NCBI GenBank assembly: GCA_002712335.1
Contig: PATI01000069.1
Location: 7,060-71,059, forward strand
Source: Rhodospirillaceae bacterium
Lineage (GTDB): Bacteria; Pseudomonadota; Alphaproteobacteria; MPNO01; UBA2964
DNA length: 64,000 nucleotides
Direction of reading: 5' to 3'
This document shows positions 1 through 8,421 of the stretch, one piece after another; the first letter of the stretch is position 1, and each line of letters begins with the position of its first letter. The notes below the pieces were generated by a model. It saw only the letters and a program-made list of their open reading frames with translations, ran no database searches and had not been told where the DNA came from. Position numbers and translations under genes: made by a program.

Positions 1-2
1 CA

Positions 3-71
3 TTAGCGAATGCGAAATGGGTTGATGATCAATTGCGCTCCGAACTCGGCAATATACCGGTTAGATGCTAA
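3..71 (+). CDS. 3' end of an unidentified protein (partial)
   Basis: Reading frame 3 is open from the window edge for 22 codons and ends in TAA at 69-71. The tail ends in ...NIPVRC. Its stop abuts the stop of the convergent manganese exporter (72-74) with no spacer, as expected for a real gene end in this tightly packed genome. The short tail (residues such as LANAKWVDDQL) is faintly like the C-terminus of hydroxymethylglutaryl-CoA lyase proteins, but this is too little for identification. Confidence 0.4.
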   Translation, partial: LANAKWVDDQLRSELGNIPVRC

Positions 72-1283
72 CTATTCGAGCAGCCAATAGCACGCGTAGG
101 CAGAGATTAAAGCAGGAGCTGCACTATAGAGAGTGGCGATAATGGCTATCCTTGGGGCCATGGCTATGGCTGGAAATAAGGCGTCTCCATCGTTACTGAT
201 GGCGTTTCCTAATTCAGCAGAAAATGGCACTAATCCGTTAAGATACATCGTCGTAATTACTATTTGTGGCCCGCAGCCAGGGATAAATCCTACGAGTATC
301 GCAATAAGAGGAACTAACGGTGCCCAAACCTCAAACAGTAGCCTAAGGTCAATATCAGCAAAATAGATACCCAGTTCATAAATTAGATACGCAAAAATGA
401 CCCATACTGTTACGAAGCATGTGTCTCCTGCCACACGGGCTGGAGCATCACCTAAGCGCCTAGAACTTGCTGATGCCCAGCCTATTGGTTTTTCCGGGTT
501 TATGTGCAATTTATCCTTGGTTGGTGTAATGGTGCCCCAGAGTAAAAGTGAAGTGATGGCTCCCCCAAGGCCCAACCATGCGGTGGTTTCGAATCCCATG
601 AAGGTGCCAAAAAGTGACGATGTATCTGTATTTAATGCAATAAATATTCCTAAAAATAAACCTGGGATTAAGAATATAATCCAAATGAAACGCCAACCGC
701 GCGAGGGTACGCGTCTTATAGATAGCTTAGAAATGGGTTGATGTGGACCGGCTTGAAGATCTAGTGATCCACTTCTATGAATTGCGTCAACGGAGTAACC
801 AGAAATTATTCCGGCAACAAAGCCAATACCAAAGATTGCCAACCCTGCACTCGGAGCTTGCGCTAAAAGTAAAAAGGCTGCGTCGCCCATTGTAGCAGTC
901 AGGACAGAAACTACGGATCCAAAACTTATCCCGCCACGAATATATTGTGTGATAACAATAATGGCCCCTCCACAACCGGGAAGAACGCCCAGTGCGGCAG
1001 CAATCGGGACCTGATAAAGTCTGTATTTTGAAAGTAGGGAGGTAACGTCGATTTTGTACCAAGCCTCAAGAAAATAGAATATTGCCAGTGTTGCAGCGAC
1101 AAATACAGTCACTTGCAGAAAGGCATCTGAAAGGCTCTGAACCATAATCTTGGCAGCCTCAGTAGAAGTTGTGGCCAATAAAGCAAGTATAACTAGTATT
1201 GCTAATCGAACAGGCCCGAATTCAGAGGCCCATTTGGTAGTTTCTTCAAATCCTCGCCTTGCGACCATGCTGAGCGATGTCAT
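72..1283 (-). CDS. Putative 10-TM manganese/heavy-metal exporter
   Basis: An integral membrane protein of 403 residues with about ten hydrophobic segments, of the family called putative manganese transporter or 10TM heavy-metal exporter (ArsP_2-like). It has an internal duplication: a PGCGG loop at 102-106 followed by MGDA near 132, and a second PGCGP loop at 335-339 followed by NDGDA at 364-368. These paired loops with acidic residues are probably the ion path. The start is the ATG at 1281-1283; a second ATG lies five codons in. It is transcribed divergently from mntR, and a MntR-box-like palindrome lies between them. Inference: it exports Mn(II) from the cytoplasm under MntR control. Substrate identity rests on family and context; another divalent metal is possible. 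Confidence 0.8.
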   Translation of the reverse strand: MTSLSMVARRGFEETTKWASEFGPVRLAILVILALLATTSTEAAKIMVQSLSDAFLQVTVFVAATLAIFYFLEAWYKIDVTSLLSKYRLYQVPIAAALGVLPGCGGAIIVITQYIRGGISFGSVVSVLTATMGDAAFLLLAQAPSAGLAIFGIGFVAGIISGYSVDAIHRSGSLDLQAGPHQPISKLSIRRVPSRGWRFIWIIFLIPGLFLGIFIALNTDTSSLFGTFMGFETTAWLGLGGAITSLLLWGTITPTKDKLHINPEKPIGWASASSRRLGDAPARVAGDTCFVTVWVIFAYLIYELGIYFADIDLRLLFEVWAPLVPLIAILVGFIPGCGPQIVITTMYLNGLVPFSAELGNAISNDGDALFPAIAMAPRIAIIATLYSAAPALISAYACYWLLE

Positions 1284-1308
1284 TCCTTGATCCTATACCG
1301 CGCATTTA

Positions 1309-1352
1309 TGACGTTTAGTCGTTTTCCCTGTACATCGGTTTATTAAACGTCA
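1309..1352. promoter_or_regulatory. Inverted repeat in the mnt divergent promoter region
   Basis: TGACGTTTA at 1309-1317 and its exact reverse complement TAAACGTCA at 1344-1352 form 9-bp arms separated by 26 bp, between the exporter start and mntR. It directly abuts the candidate MntR box. It could be a pair of operator half-sites or a stem in the exporter leader. The match is seen; the function is inferred. Confidence 0.45.
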
Positions 1353-1373
1353 AAGTTAGCCAAGGCTAAGAAT
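1352..1373. promoter_or_regulatory. Candidate MntR box
   Basis: The 22-bp site is centred on the imperfect palindrome TTAGCCAAGGCTAA (1356-1369). Aligned with the E. coli mntH MntR box as I remember it (dyad around ATAGCAAAGGCTAT), it agrees at 16 of 22 positions, including the AGC..AAGGCTA core. It lies 55 bp upstream of mntR and 68 bp upstream of the divergent exporter gene, so one site could control both. Confidence 0.65.
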
Positions 1374-1428
1374 AGTAGAGGCCACTAAGTCATTGTCAAC
1401 TCTCTAATCTCTGAACTATGGTATTTAA

Positions 1429-1917
1429 ATGACGGATTCGGACAGTGTTAAGAGTAAGTTAGGACCTCCACCTGAGGGGACGGGCGCTATATCGGCTCAC
1501 ATGACGCCTGACCGGCAAGCCAGCCATTTTAAACGGGCTAGACAGGCGAGGGAAATTGAGATTGTTGAGGATTACGTTGAACTAGTTGCTGACTTAATCG
1601 ATGAACAGGGTGAAGCACGGGCAGTGGATATTGCCAAAAGACTCGGTGTTACGGGCGCAACCGTTAATAAGATGATTTCTCGTCTCAAACAAATGGGTCT
1701 TGTTAATGCTGAACCATATCGCTCAATTTTTCTTACAAAAGAGGGTCGCACGGTGGCGGAGGCTTCCCGCGCCCGCCATCATGTAGTTGTTGCCTTTCTG
1801 CGGGCGGTGGGGGTGGATGAGGCTACTGCTTGGGCTGATGCCGAAGGCATGGAGCACCGCTGTAGTCCCGAGACCCTTGAAGCGTTTTCTGAATTTGTCA
1901 AAAAGCAAAAAATGTAG
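1429..1917 (+). CDS. mntR: Manganese-responsive regulator MntR (E. coli type)
   Basis: A DtxR/MntR-family metalloregulator of 162 residues, the size of E. coli MntR, without the C-terminal SH3-like domain of DtxR. A winged helix-turn-helix spans about residues 61-92. The metal ligands known from Bacillus MntR can be placed by alignment: D48 and E51 in EDYVEL, H117 in the RHH segment, and E139, E142 and H143 in DAEGMEH. All six are present, so it should bind Mn(II). The start is ATG 1429; an internal ATG at 1501 would remove only the non-conserved N-terminus. It is divergent from the manganese exporter and probably autoregulated through the box at 1352-1373. Confidence 0.9.
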   Translation: MTDSDSVKSKLGPPPEGTGAISAHMTPDRQASHFKRARQAREIEIVEDYVELVADLIDEQGEARAVDIAKRLGVTGATVNKMISRLKQMGLVNAEPYRSIFLTKEGRTVAEASRARHHVVVAFLRAVGVDEATAWADAEGMEHRCSPETLEAFSEFVKKQKM

Positions 1918-1954
1918 AAAATTTAATCAATATATTGTGGTTTAATTTACCGTT

Positions 1955-2827
1955 ATGAAATATTGTCAAGGCCCGGATCCCAAAACTAAAATTCCTAACT
2001 TTGCCGTGCCTCGTAAGGCCTGTGATGCGCACTGCCATGTTTTCGGCCCTGCAAATCAATTCCCATTCTTTACGGGTAGAACCTACACCCCGCCTGATGC
2101 TTCATACGAATCCATGCAGGTTCTCCAAAATATTTTAGGTATAGAGAGAGCGGTAATCGTTCAGGCAACTTGTCACGGGACTGACAATTCGGCTGCATTG
2201 GACGCAATTAAACGTTCTAAAGGACGTTATCGCGGTGTAGCAATCGTGGATGAAGGTTTTAGTGATCACGATTTTATCAAACTCCATGAAGGTGGTATAA
2301 GGGGAGTAAGGTTTTCCTTTGCCCGGCATATTGGTAATGCTCCAGACTTTGGAGCCGTTCGAAAAATTGCAAACCGTATCGCACCGCTTGGTTGGCATAT
2401 CGTTATTTATATGGAAGCCGCGGATATTGTTGAATATTCCAAAACGTTAGGGGACTTGCCGCTACCTGTAGTTATTGACCATATGGGTCGTGTAAAAACG
2501 AAAGACGGTATTGGCCAGGAGCCATTTCAACTACTCTTGAACCTGTTAAAGGAAAAAGAGGATTTCTGGGTAAAAATTTGTGGGGCAGAGAGAATATCGT
2601 CACAGGGACCGCCCTTTAAAGATGCGATACCTTTTGCGCAGGCTTGCATTGCTGCAGCACCGGATAGGGTTTTATGGGGGACAGATTGGCCTCATCCAAA
2701 TATTGAAGGTTTTATGCCTAACGACGGCGACCTTTTGGATTTGTTGGCTTCGCATGCGCCTAATGAAAAAACTCGCCACAAAATCTTAGTTGATAATCCA
2801 GCGCATTTATACGGGTTTCATGACTAA
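1955..2827 (+). CDS. ligI: 2-pyrone-4,6-dicarboxylate hydrolase
   Basis: An amidohydrolase-superfamily TIM barrel of 290 residues, very like LigI of Sphingobium (about 293 residues). LigI opens the lactone of 2-pyrone-4,6-dicarboxylate to 4-oxalomesaconate/4-carboxy-2-hydroxymuconate in protocatechuate 4,5-cleavage. Visible marks are the DAHCHVFGP segment with H26 and H28, an aligned Y44, the QATCHGTDN motif at 70-78, substrate arginines R119 and R124, H176 in VIDHMGR, and the catalytic aspartate D244 in WGTDWPHPN. It is followed by an HpcH/HpaI aldolase and LigJ on the same strand, making a lower-pathway cassette. The ring-cleavage dioxygenase LigAB and dehydrogenase LigC are not in the window. 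Confidence 0.92.
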   Translation: MKYCQGPDPKTKIPNFAVPRKACDAHCHVFGPANQFPFFTGRTYTPPDASYESMQVLQNILGIERAVIVQATCHGTDNSAALDAIKRSKGRYRGVAIVDEGFSDHDFIKLHEGGIRGVRFSFARHIGNAPDFGAVRKIANRIAPLGWHIVIYMEAADIVEYSKTLGDLPLPVVIDHMGRVKTKDGIGQEPFQLLLNLLKEKEDFWVKICGAERISSQGPPFKDAIPFAQACIAAAPDRVLWGTDWPHPNIEGFMPNDGDLLDLLASHAPNEKTRHKILVDNPAHLYGFHD

Positions 2828-2946
2828 TTAAACTCACTCATCTTTGAAAGTAAATTAATTTTGGGGCATGGGTAGAGGCCGGATTGCTTGACTGCTTTTG
2901 TGTCATTAGAATAAGGGAACGATAAATATATTTCTAGGTGATACAG

Positions 2947-3855
2947 ATGGCAGACGAATTGAGACTCAATGGAGTAATTGGCGCTCTGGCTGCAGGCAAG
3001 CCCGCCTTTACGGCGTTTTCTACTCCTGATGTTCCTTCAGCAATCGCTTATAGCACAAATACTGGTTATGACGGTATAGTCTTCGAAATGGAACATAATC
3101 CGTGGGATGGTCCTGTCTTACGTGATTGTTTACAATATATGTTGAACCGATCCCAAATAGCCAAGTCGGGTTCCTTAGCACCTGAAGTAACACCCCTGGT
3201 CAGAGTGCCACCCAATGGCAATGAGATGGCTCAGTGGCAAGCTAAACAGGCACTAGATCTTGGCGTATACGGGGTTGTTTGGCCCCATATAAGCTCCGTT
3301 GAAGAAGCCTACAATGCAGTAGCTGCCTGTCGCTATCCTCGAATGAGTGACACACCGTTATATGAGCCAGCTGGAATTAGGGGAGATGGCCCGACGACAG
3401 CAACTCGTTATTGGGGATTGAGCCAGCAAGAATATTATAAAAAAGCGGATGTATGGCCGTTGGCAAAAGACGGAGAATTATTAGTTGTGCTTATGATTGA
3501 GGATACGAAAGGTATGGCAGCCTTATCAGATATTTTAAAAAATGTCCCAGGCGTAGGAGCGGTCCTCATTGGTGAGGGAGATTTGAGTCAGGAACTTGGC
3601 TACCCCCGACAGTACGAACATCCAGTAGTACTCGAAGCAATGGCCGAGATAGTTAATACATGCAAGGAAAATAATGTGGCGGTAGGTCATCCCCACGTTA
3701 ACGCTGGAAATGTAGGGAGAATTATAGAAGAAGGATATACCTTTTTAATGGCGGCGCCGGTTCGTTCTACGCCTGGACTTGATAAGGGTTTAGAACTGTC
3801 TGGGCGCTCTGGGAGTGGCGATAATAAGCCAACTGATCCCGCACCTTCCTACTAG
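2947..3855 (+). CDS. HpcH/HpaI-family 4-hydroxy-2-oxoacid aldolase
   Basis: A metal-dependent class II pyruvate aldolase of the HpcH/HpaI/citrate lyase beta fold, 302 residues from ATG 2947. AGGTG at 2936-2940 is correctly spaced for that ATG; the in-frame GTG at 2938 is less likely. By alignment with HpaI the catalytic histidine is H50 in MEHNPWDG, the substrate arginine R86 in LVRVP, and the metal ligands E185 (MIEDTKG) and D212 (GEGDLS). The loop at about 130-170, with GIRGDGP, is longer than in HpaI. Between ligI and ligJ, it probably splits 4-carboxy-4-hydroxy-2-oxoadipate to pyruvate and oxaloacetate. That step is usually done by the unrelated RraA-like LigK, so this would be non-orthologous replacement (inference). 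Confidence 0.82.
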   Translation: MADELRLNGVIGALAAGKPAFTAFSTPDVPSAIAYSTNTGYDGIVFEMEHNPWDGPVLRDCLQYMLNRSQIAKSGSLAPEVTPLVRVPPNGNEMAQWQAKQALDLGVYGVVWPHISSVEEAYNAVAACRYPRMSDTPLYEPAGIRGDGPTTATRYWGLSQQEYYKKADVWPLAKDGELLVVLMIEDTKGMAALSDILKNVPGVGAVLIGEGDLSQELGYPRQYEHPVVLEAMAEIVNTCKENNVAVGHPHVNAGNVGRIIEEGYTFLMAAPVRSTPGLDKGLELSGRSGSGDNKPTDPAPSY

Positions 3856-3920
3856 GTTGAAATTGCTGCCGAAGTTCGCTTTGGCACAGTTTTTTGGTAA
3901 CAAAGACAGGAGATAAAATA

Positions 3921-4946
3921 ATGATCATTGATTGTCACGGCCACTACACCACAGAGCCTGATGTTCTTACAGATTATCGTAAGGGCCAACTTGCTGGGGT
4001 TGATAAAGATCCAAATTTTGTTCCGTCCGAGGCAGACTTTACATGTAGTGATGATGAAATGCGTGAACGACTTGAACCTGCACAAATTAGGCTTCAGCGT
4101 GAACGCGGTTCTGACGTGACAATTTTTTCACCTCGTGCTGTAGGTATGGGCCATCATTTGGGAACAGAAAAAACTAGTGAGTACTGGGCCACAATTTGTA
4201 ACAATATGGTTAGAAGGGCTTGCGATCTTTACCCTGAAAATTTTGTACCTGTATGCCAATTACCCCAATTTCCAGGAATTGAACCTAAGAAAAGCGTTCC
4301 AGAATTGAAGCGTTGTGTTAATGAGATGGGTTTTATTGGACTTAATCTAAATCCTGATCCATCAGGAGCGATGTGGACAGATCCTCCAATCACCGATAAG
4401 TGGTGGTACCCGATATACGAAGCAATGGTAGAGCTAGATGTCCCCGCAATGTTGCACGTTAGTGGGTCATGCAACCCTAATTTTCATCATACGGGATCCC
4501 ATTATTTGTGTGGTGATACAACAGTTTTTATGCAGCTGTTAATGTCTGACTTGTTCAAGGAATTTCCAACTTTAAAGTTTATAATCCCTCATGGAGGCGG
4601 TGCTGTACCTTATCATTGGGGTCGCTTCCGCGGTTTGGCACAGGATATGGGGCGCCCCGTATTGGACGAATTACTGCTAAAAAATGTGTTTTTTGATACC
4701 TGTGTATATCATCAGGCAGGAATTGATTGCTTGCTTAAGGTGGTGCCCATCAAGAATATTCTGTTTGCTTCAGAAATGGTAGGGGCTGTTCGTGGAATTG
4801 ATCCCGAAACAGGTTTCAATTATGACGATACAAAAAGATATATTGATGCAGCGGATATTACAGAAGCCGAGAAAACTCAAATTTTTTCAGAAAACGCATT
4901 CAATGTATTTTCAAGACTAGAAGCATCAATGGCTAGCGGAAATTAA
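3921..4946 (+). CDS. ligJ: 4-oxalomesaconate hydratase
   Basis: An amidohydrolase-2 family protein of 341 residues, the length of Sphingobium LigJ. LigJ hydrates 4-oxalomesaconate to 4-carboxy-4-hydroxy-2-oxoadipate. The start is ATG 3921 with AGGAG at 3908-3912; an upstream in-frame TTG has no such signal. The N-terminus DCHGHYTTEP carries zinc ligands H6 and H8. Further aligned residues are H179 (MLHVSG), H224 (PHGGGAVPYHWGR) and E285 in FASEMVGAVRGIDPETG, almost the same numbering as the published LigJ ligands. With ligI and the aldolase it completes conversion of pyrone dicarboxylate to pyruvate and oxaloacetate. Confidence 0.9.
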   Translation: MIIDCHGHYTTEPDVLTDYRKGQLAGVDKDPNFVPSEADFTCSDDEMRERLEPAQIRLQRERGSDVTIFSPRAVGMGHHLGTEKTSEYWATICNNMVRRACDLYPENFVPVCQLPQFPGIEPKKSVPELKRCVNEMGFIGLNLNPDPSGAMWTDPPITDKWWYPIYEAMVELDVPAMLHVSGSCNPNFHHTGSHYLCGDTTVFMQLLMSDLFKEFPTLKFIIPHGGGAVPYHWGRFRGLAQDMGRPVLDELLLKNVFFDTCVYHQAGIDCLLKVVPIKNILFASEMVGAVRGIDPETGFNYDDTKRYIDAADITEAEKTQIFSENAFNVFSRLEASMASGN

Positions 4947-5398
4947 GAAAATAAAAAAGTTTATTAAAATTATCTTTATTTAAAAGAAGGACCCTTTTAA
5001 GCCTTATATTCTTAATTACTATTTTATTTTTTAAATTTCTTTTCCACAAGTTTTCCACAGGGAAAGTGGCAGTTTTCCACAGGCTATAAATGATTTGGTT
5101 GGCTAAGATCCACTTATTTATGCACAAAATATAGTAGGTGTGTGGGTTAAAACTACTAATTATTGTTGACGTGATGACTTTCCTTAGGGCAAACTTATTA
5201 ATGTTCCGTCATGTAAAGGTAAAGAAGGCTTAACGTTCCATCGGCTTTTCATTTAGAATAGAGAGTTTGGTCGCATAATTCGATTTGAGTCTTCTAAGCA
5301 ACTAGAACATTTAACGGAATTGAGGAGTGTCGTCGCCCTGACAAGTCAAAAATGGGATCGGGAGACGTTGTGTTAGTAGTGTATAGGGAGGTCTAGGT
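4947..5398 (+). promoter_or_regulatory. 452-bp nrd upstream region with AT-rich tract
   Basis: No gene is visible here. From 4947 to about 5040 the sequence is almost only A and T. It is followed by a cluster of DnaA-box matches (5040-5126) and then roughly 270 bp of ordinary composition up to nrdA. No convincing sigma70 promoter was found by eye. The ribosome binding site AGGGAGGT at 5385-5392 lies six bases before the GTG start of nrdA. An in-frame TAG at 5384-5386 excludes any longer N-terminus. Confidence 0.6.
5040..5126 (+). promoter_or_regulatory. Cluster of four DnaA-box matches
   Basis: TTTTCCACA occurs at 5040-5048, 5051-5059 and 5073-5081, and TTATGCACA at 5118-5126, all on the + strand and all fitting the consensus TTWTNCACA. 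The first three start 11 and 22 bp apart, so they lie on the same face of the helix. The E. coli nrdAB promoter is known to be controlled by DnaA. The same arrangement beside an AT-rich tract would also suit a replication origin. Confidence 0.6.
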
Positions 5399-7306
5399 GT
5401 GCTTGATATTGTAAATGGGGATGTGACACCTGAAGTCTTTCAGACCGAACGTGGTATTCGCGTCTTAATAGATAAAAATCGCGATGTATTTCTAACTGAG
5501 TTTGGGAAAGAAACGTTGTCAGATAGGTATTTGATGCCAGATGAAGGTTATCAGGACCTATTCGCGCGTGTTGCTGCCCATTATGCAGATGATACGGAGC
5601 ACGCCCAGCGTCTTTATGAATACATAAGTAATTTATGGTTTATGCCTTCCACACCGGTGCTTTCTAATGGCGGTACCAAGCGCGGATTACCTATCTCTTG
5701 CTTTCTCAATGAAGCAGATGACAGCCTTCAGGGTATTGTTGGCCTCTGGAATGAAAATGTTTGGTTAGCTGCAAAGGGCGGAGGTATTGGTAGTTATTGG
5801 GGCAATTTACGTTCTATAGGGGAGAAGGTTGGTGCAAATGGAAAAACCTCAGGTATAATCCCCTTTATTCGTGTTATGGACTCTTTGACACTCGCCATTA
5901 GTCAGGGTTCACTTAGGCGAGGTTCTGCAGCTATTTATTTGCCCATCGATCATCCAGAGATTGAAGAATTTATAGAGTTGCGTCGCCCTACAGGCGGGGA
6001 TCCTAATCGGAAGGCGCTTAACCTGCATCACGGTATTCTTTTGACGGATGAATTCATGCGGTTGGTCGAAGAAGATGGTGAAATGCCATTAAGAAGCCCC
6101 AAAGATCGTCATGTTGTTCGCACAGTTTCTGCCCGTTCTCTATGGATCCGTTTACTAACGGCTCGCGTAGAAACAGGTGAACCTTATTTCATTTATATTG
6201 ATCATGTTAACAAGGCGATACCGGAACATCATAAACTTGCAAATTTACAAGTTAAAATGTCAAATCTATGTAGTGAAATTACTCTTCCGACCGGTACGGA
6301 TAAAGACGGTCAGGAACGTACTGCAGTTTGTTGTCTTTGTTCCTTAAACTTAGAAACTTGGTCTAGTTGGAAAGATAATTCACAATTTATTCCGGACGTA
6401 ATGAGGTTTCTTGATAATGTATTGCAGGATTTTATTGATAATGCGCCGGATCAAATGTCTCGGGCTCGTTACTCGGCTATGCGTGAGCGTTCTGTGGGAC
6501 TTGGTGTTATGGGTCTGCATTCATTTTTTCAGTCGCAAAATATCCCCTTTGAATCCGTTATGGCTAAGGTTTGGAATAAAAAAATCTTTAAACATATTCG
6601 CGAGCAAGTGGATATTTCTTCAGTAAAATTAGCTGAAGAGCGAGGTGCCTGTCCTGATGCTGCTGATTATGGAATTATGGAACGGTTTTCGAGTAAGATG
6701 GCAATTGCACCAACAGCATCTATATCCATTATTTGTGGTGGGTCCTCGCCAGGCATAGAGCCAATAGCAGCCAACTCTTTTACACATAAAACATTGTCTG
6801 GATCGTTTAGTGTTAAAAATAAATATTTAAAAGCCATGTTGAAAGAAAAAGGTAAAGACACCAATGAGATCTGGTCTTCAATCACGACCAATGAGGGGTC
6901 TGTCCAGCATCTGGATTTTCTATCGGAAGATGAAAAGGACGTTTTTAAGACGGCATTCGAACTCGATCAACGTTGGATTATAGATTTAGCGGGGGACAGG
7001 GCGGAGCACATATGTCAGTCCCAATCAGTAAATATATTTTTGCCGGCTGATGTGGAAAAGAAATTATTGCATCAGATACATTGGCAAGCATGGAAGAAGG
7101 GTGTGAAAAGCCTGTATTACTGTCGTTCAAAATCAATTCAACGGGCTGAAGCAGTGTCCCAGAAACAGGATACAAATGAAATAACTGGTGAGGGGATCAT
7201 GCCCTTGCCTTCACCTGACGCCATCAACGTTACAATCGCTGAACCCACAAGCCAAAATGCGTCAGAAAATGAAAATGATTATGAGGAATGCCTCTCTTGT
7301 CAGTAA
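5399..7306 (+). CDS. nrdA: Class I ribonucleotide reductase, large subunit (no ATP-cone)
   Basis: The catalytic alpha subunit, reducing ribonucleotides to deoxyribonucleotides; 635 residues from GTG 5399. The expected residues are present: C101 (ISCFLNE) and C311 as the redox pair, N289/C291/E293 in SNLCSEI at the radical site, Y574/Y575 for radical transfer, and the C-terminal thioredoxin pair C631/C634 (CLSC). The protein enters the large-subunit N-terminal domain almost at once, so the ATP-cone of about 90 residues that gives dATP feedback in E. coli NrdA is missing. The upstream in-frame stop shows this is not a mis-called start. nrdB follows 27 bp downstream. Confidence 0.95.
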   Translation: MLDIVNGDVTPEVFQTERGIRVLIDKNRDVFLTEFGKETLSDRYLMPDEGYQDLFARVAAHYADDTEHAQRLYEYISNLWFMPSTPVLSNGGTKRGLPISCFLNEADDSLQGIVGLWNENVWLAAKGGGIGSYWGNLRSIGEKVGANGKTSGIIPFIRVMDSLTLAISQGSLRRGSAAIYLPIDHPEIEEFIELRRPTGGDPNRKALNLHHGILLTDEFMRLVEEDGEMPLRSPKDRHVVRTVSARSLWIRLLTARVETGEPYFIYIDHVNKAIPEHHKLANLQVKMSNLCSEITLPTGTDKDGQERTAVCCLCSLNLETWSSWKDNSQFIPDVMRFLDNVLQDFIDNAPDQMSRARYSAMRERSVGLGVMGLHSFFQSQNIPFESVMAKVWNKKIFKHIREQVDISSVKLAEERGACPDAADYGIMERFSSKMAIAPTASISIICGGSSPGIEPIAANSFTHKTLSGSFSVKNKYLKAMLKEKGKDTNEIWSSITTNEGSVQHLDFLSEDEKDVFKTAFELDQRWIIDLAGDRAEHICQSQSVNIFLPADVEKKLLHQIHWQAWKKGVKSLYYCRSKSIQRAEAVSQKQDTNEITGEGIMPLPSPDAINVTIAEPTSQNASENENDYEECLSCQ

Positions 7307-7333
7307 ATATCAGCTTCAATAGGAAAAGGTAAT

Positions 7334-8296
7334 ATGTCGCTGTTAGAAGAAAAAATCGTATACAAACCGTTTCGTTATCCTTGGTGTTATGACGCGTGGT
7401 TAACCCAACAACGCGTTCACTGGATTCCAGAGGAAGTACCTTTGGCGGATGACGTTAAGGACTGGCATAATAAGTTAAATGCGGAAGAACGTCATACGTT
7501 GACCCAAATTTTTCGTTTTTTTACCCAAGCTGATATCGAGGTAAATAATTGTTATATGAAGCATTACACCCAGGTCTTTAAACCGACCGAAGTGCAAATG
7601 ATGTTGGCTGCATTTTCAAATATTGAGACCGTGCATATCGCGGCCTATTCCTATTTATTGGATACTATCGGTATGCCGGAGACGGAGTATGAGGCGTTTC
7701 TCCGATATAAGGAGATGAAAGATAAATACGATTATATGCAAGGCTTTAACTGTGAGAGTAAGAAAGATATTGCCATGACCTTGGCAGTATTTGCAGCGTT
7801 TACCGAAGGTCTGCAGCTCTTCGCATCATTTGCGATCCTTCTTAATTTTCCTCGTCATAATAAAATGAAAGGGATGGGCCAAATCGTTTCTTGGTCAGTG
7901 CGTGATGAGAGTCTTCATTGTGAATCAATGATCAAATTATTTCGTACTTTTGTATCAGAAAATCCGGAAATCTGGACCGCCGACTTACAACGCGAAATAT
8001 ATCTCGCCTGTAACACTGTGGTAGATCATGAAGATGCTTTTATCAACTTGGCATTTGAACTAGGGCCTGCGGAGGGATTAACGGCAGCAGAGGTAAAAGA
8101 ATATATTCGTTATATTGCCGATAGGCGTTTGTCACAGCTCGGTCTGCAACCAATGTTTCGTATTGAAAAGAACCCTTTGCCTTGGCTTGATGAAATCCTT
8201 AATGGTGTTGAGCACGCAAATTTCTTTGAAAATCGTGCGACAGAGTATTCTAAGGCAGCCACTCTCGGAAGCTGGGATGAGGTATGGAATAGCTGA
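7334..8296 (+). CDS. nrdB: Class I ribonucleotide reductase, small (radical) subunit
   Basis: The ferritin-like beta subunit, 320 residues, holding the metal centre and tyrosyl radical. Carboxylate and histidine ligands align as D67, E98, H101, E158, E192 and H195, and the radical tyrosine is Y105 in ETVHIAAY. The centre is therefore the classical tyrosyl type, not the tyrosine-less Ic form. The start is ATG 7334 behind AGGAAAAGG. No ATP-cone is fused to this subunit either, so allosteric activity control is absent from both proteins. The gene ends before a strong terminator at 8342. Confidence 0.95.
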   Translation: MSLLEEKIVYKPFRYPWCYDAWLTQQRVHWIPEEVPLADDVKDWHNKLNAEERHTLTQIFRFFTQADIEVNNCYMKHYTQVFKPTEVQMMLAAFSNIETVHIAAYSYLLDTIGMPETEYEAFLRYKEMKDKYDYMQGFNCESKKDIAMTLAVFAAFTEGLQLFASFAILLNFPRHNKMKGMGQIVSWSVRDESLHCESMIKLFRTFVSENPEIWTADLQREIYLACNTVVDHEDAFINLAFELGPAEGLTAAEVKEYIRYIADRRLSQLGLQPMFRIEKNPLPWLDEILNGVEHANFFENRATEYSKAATLGSWDEVWNS

Positions 8297-8341
8297 TTGC
8301 TCAGAGTAGTTTTCTAGAGTAGGCACCGTAGCAATTAGCAA

Positions 8342-8383
8342 GGCCGCCGACCCTAGGGTCGGCGGCCCTTCATTTTGATTTTA
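8342..8383 (+). terminator. Rho-independent terminator after nrdAB
   Basis: A perfect 26-bp GC-rich palindrome (8342-8367; arm GGCCGCCGACCC, centre TA) is followed by a T-rich stretch to 8383. It ends the nrd operon and separates it from the convergent helicase gene. Confidence 0.9.
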
Positions 8384-8421
8384 TCTCAAAGAAGAGTGAT
8401 TAACCTTTTCTTTGGCAATAT

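Noticed and set aside
4947..5126. Calling the DnaA-box region a replication origin
   Set aside because: The arrangement is suggestive but nrd promoters can carry DnaA boxes too, and no dnaA, parAB, gidB or hemE gene is adjacent.
5123..5141. Possible NrdR box upstream of nrdA (GCACAAAATATAGTAGGTG-like)
   Set aside because: The halves fit the NrdR consensus only with extra bases between them and no second box is seen; not strong enough.
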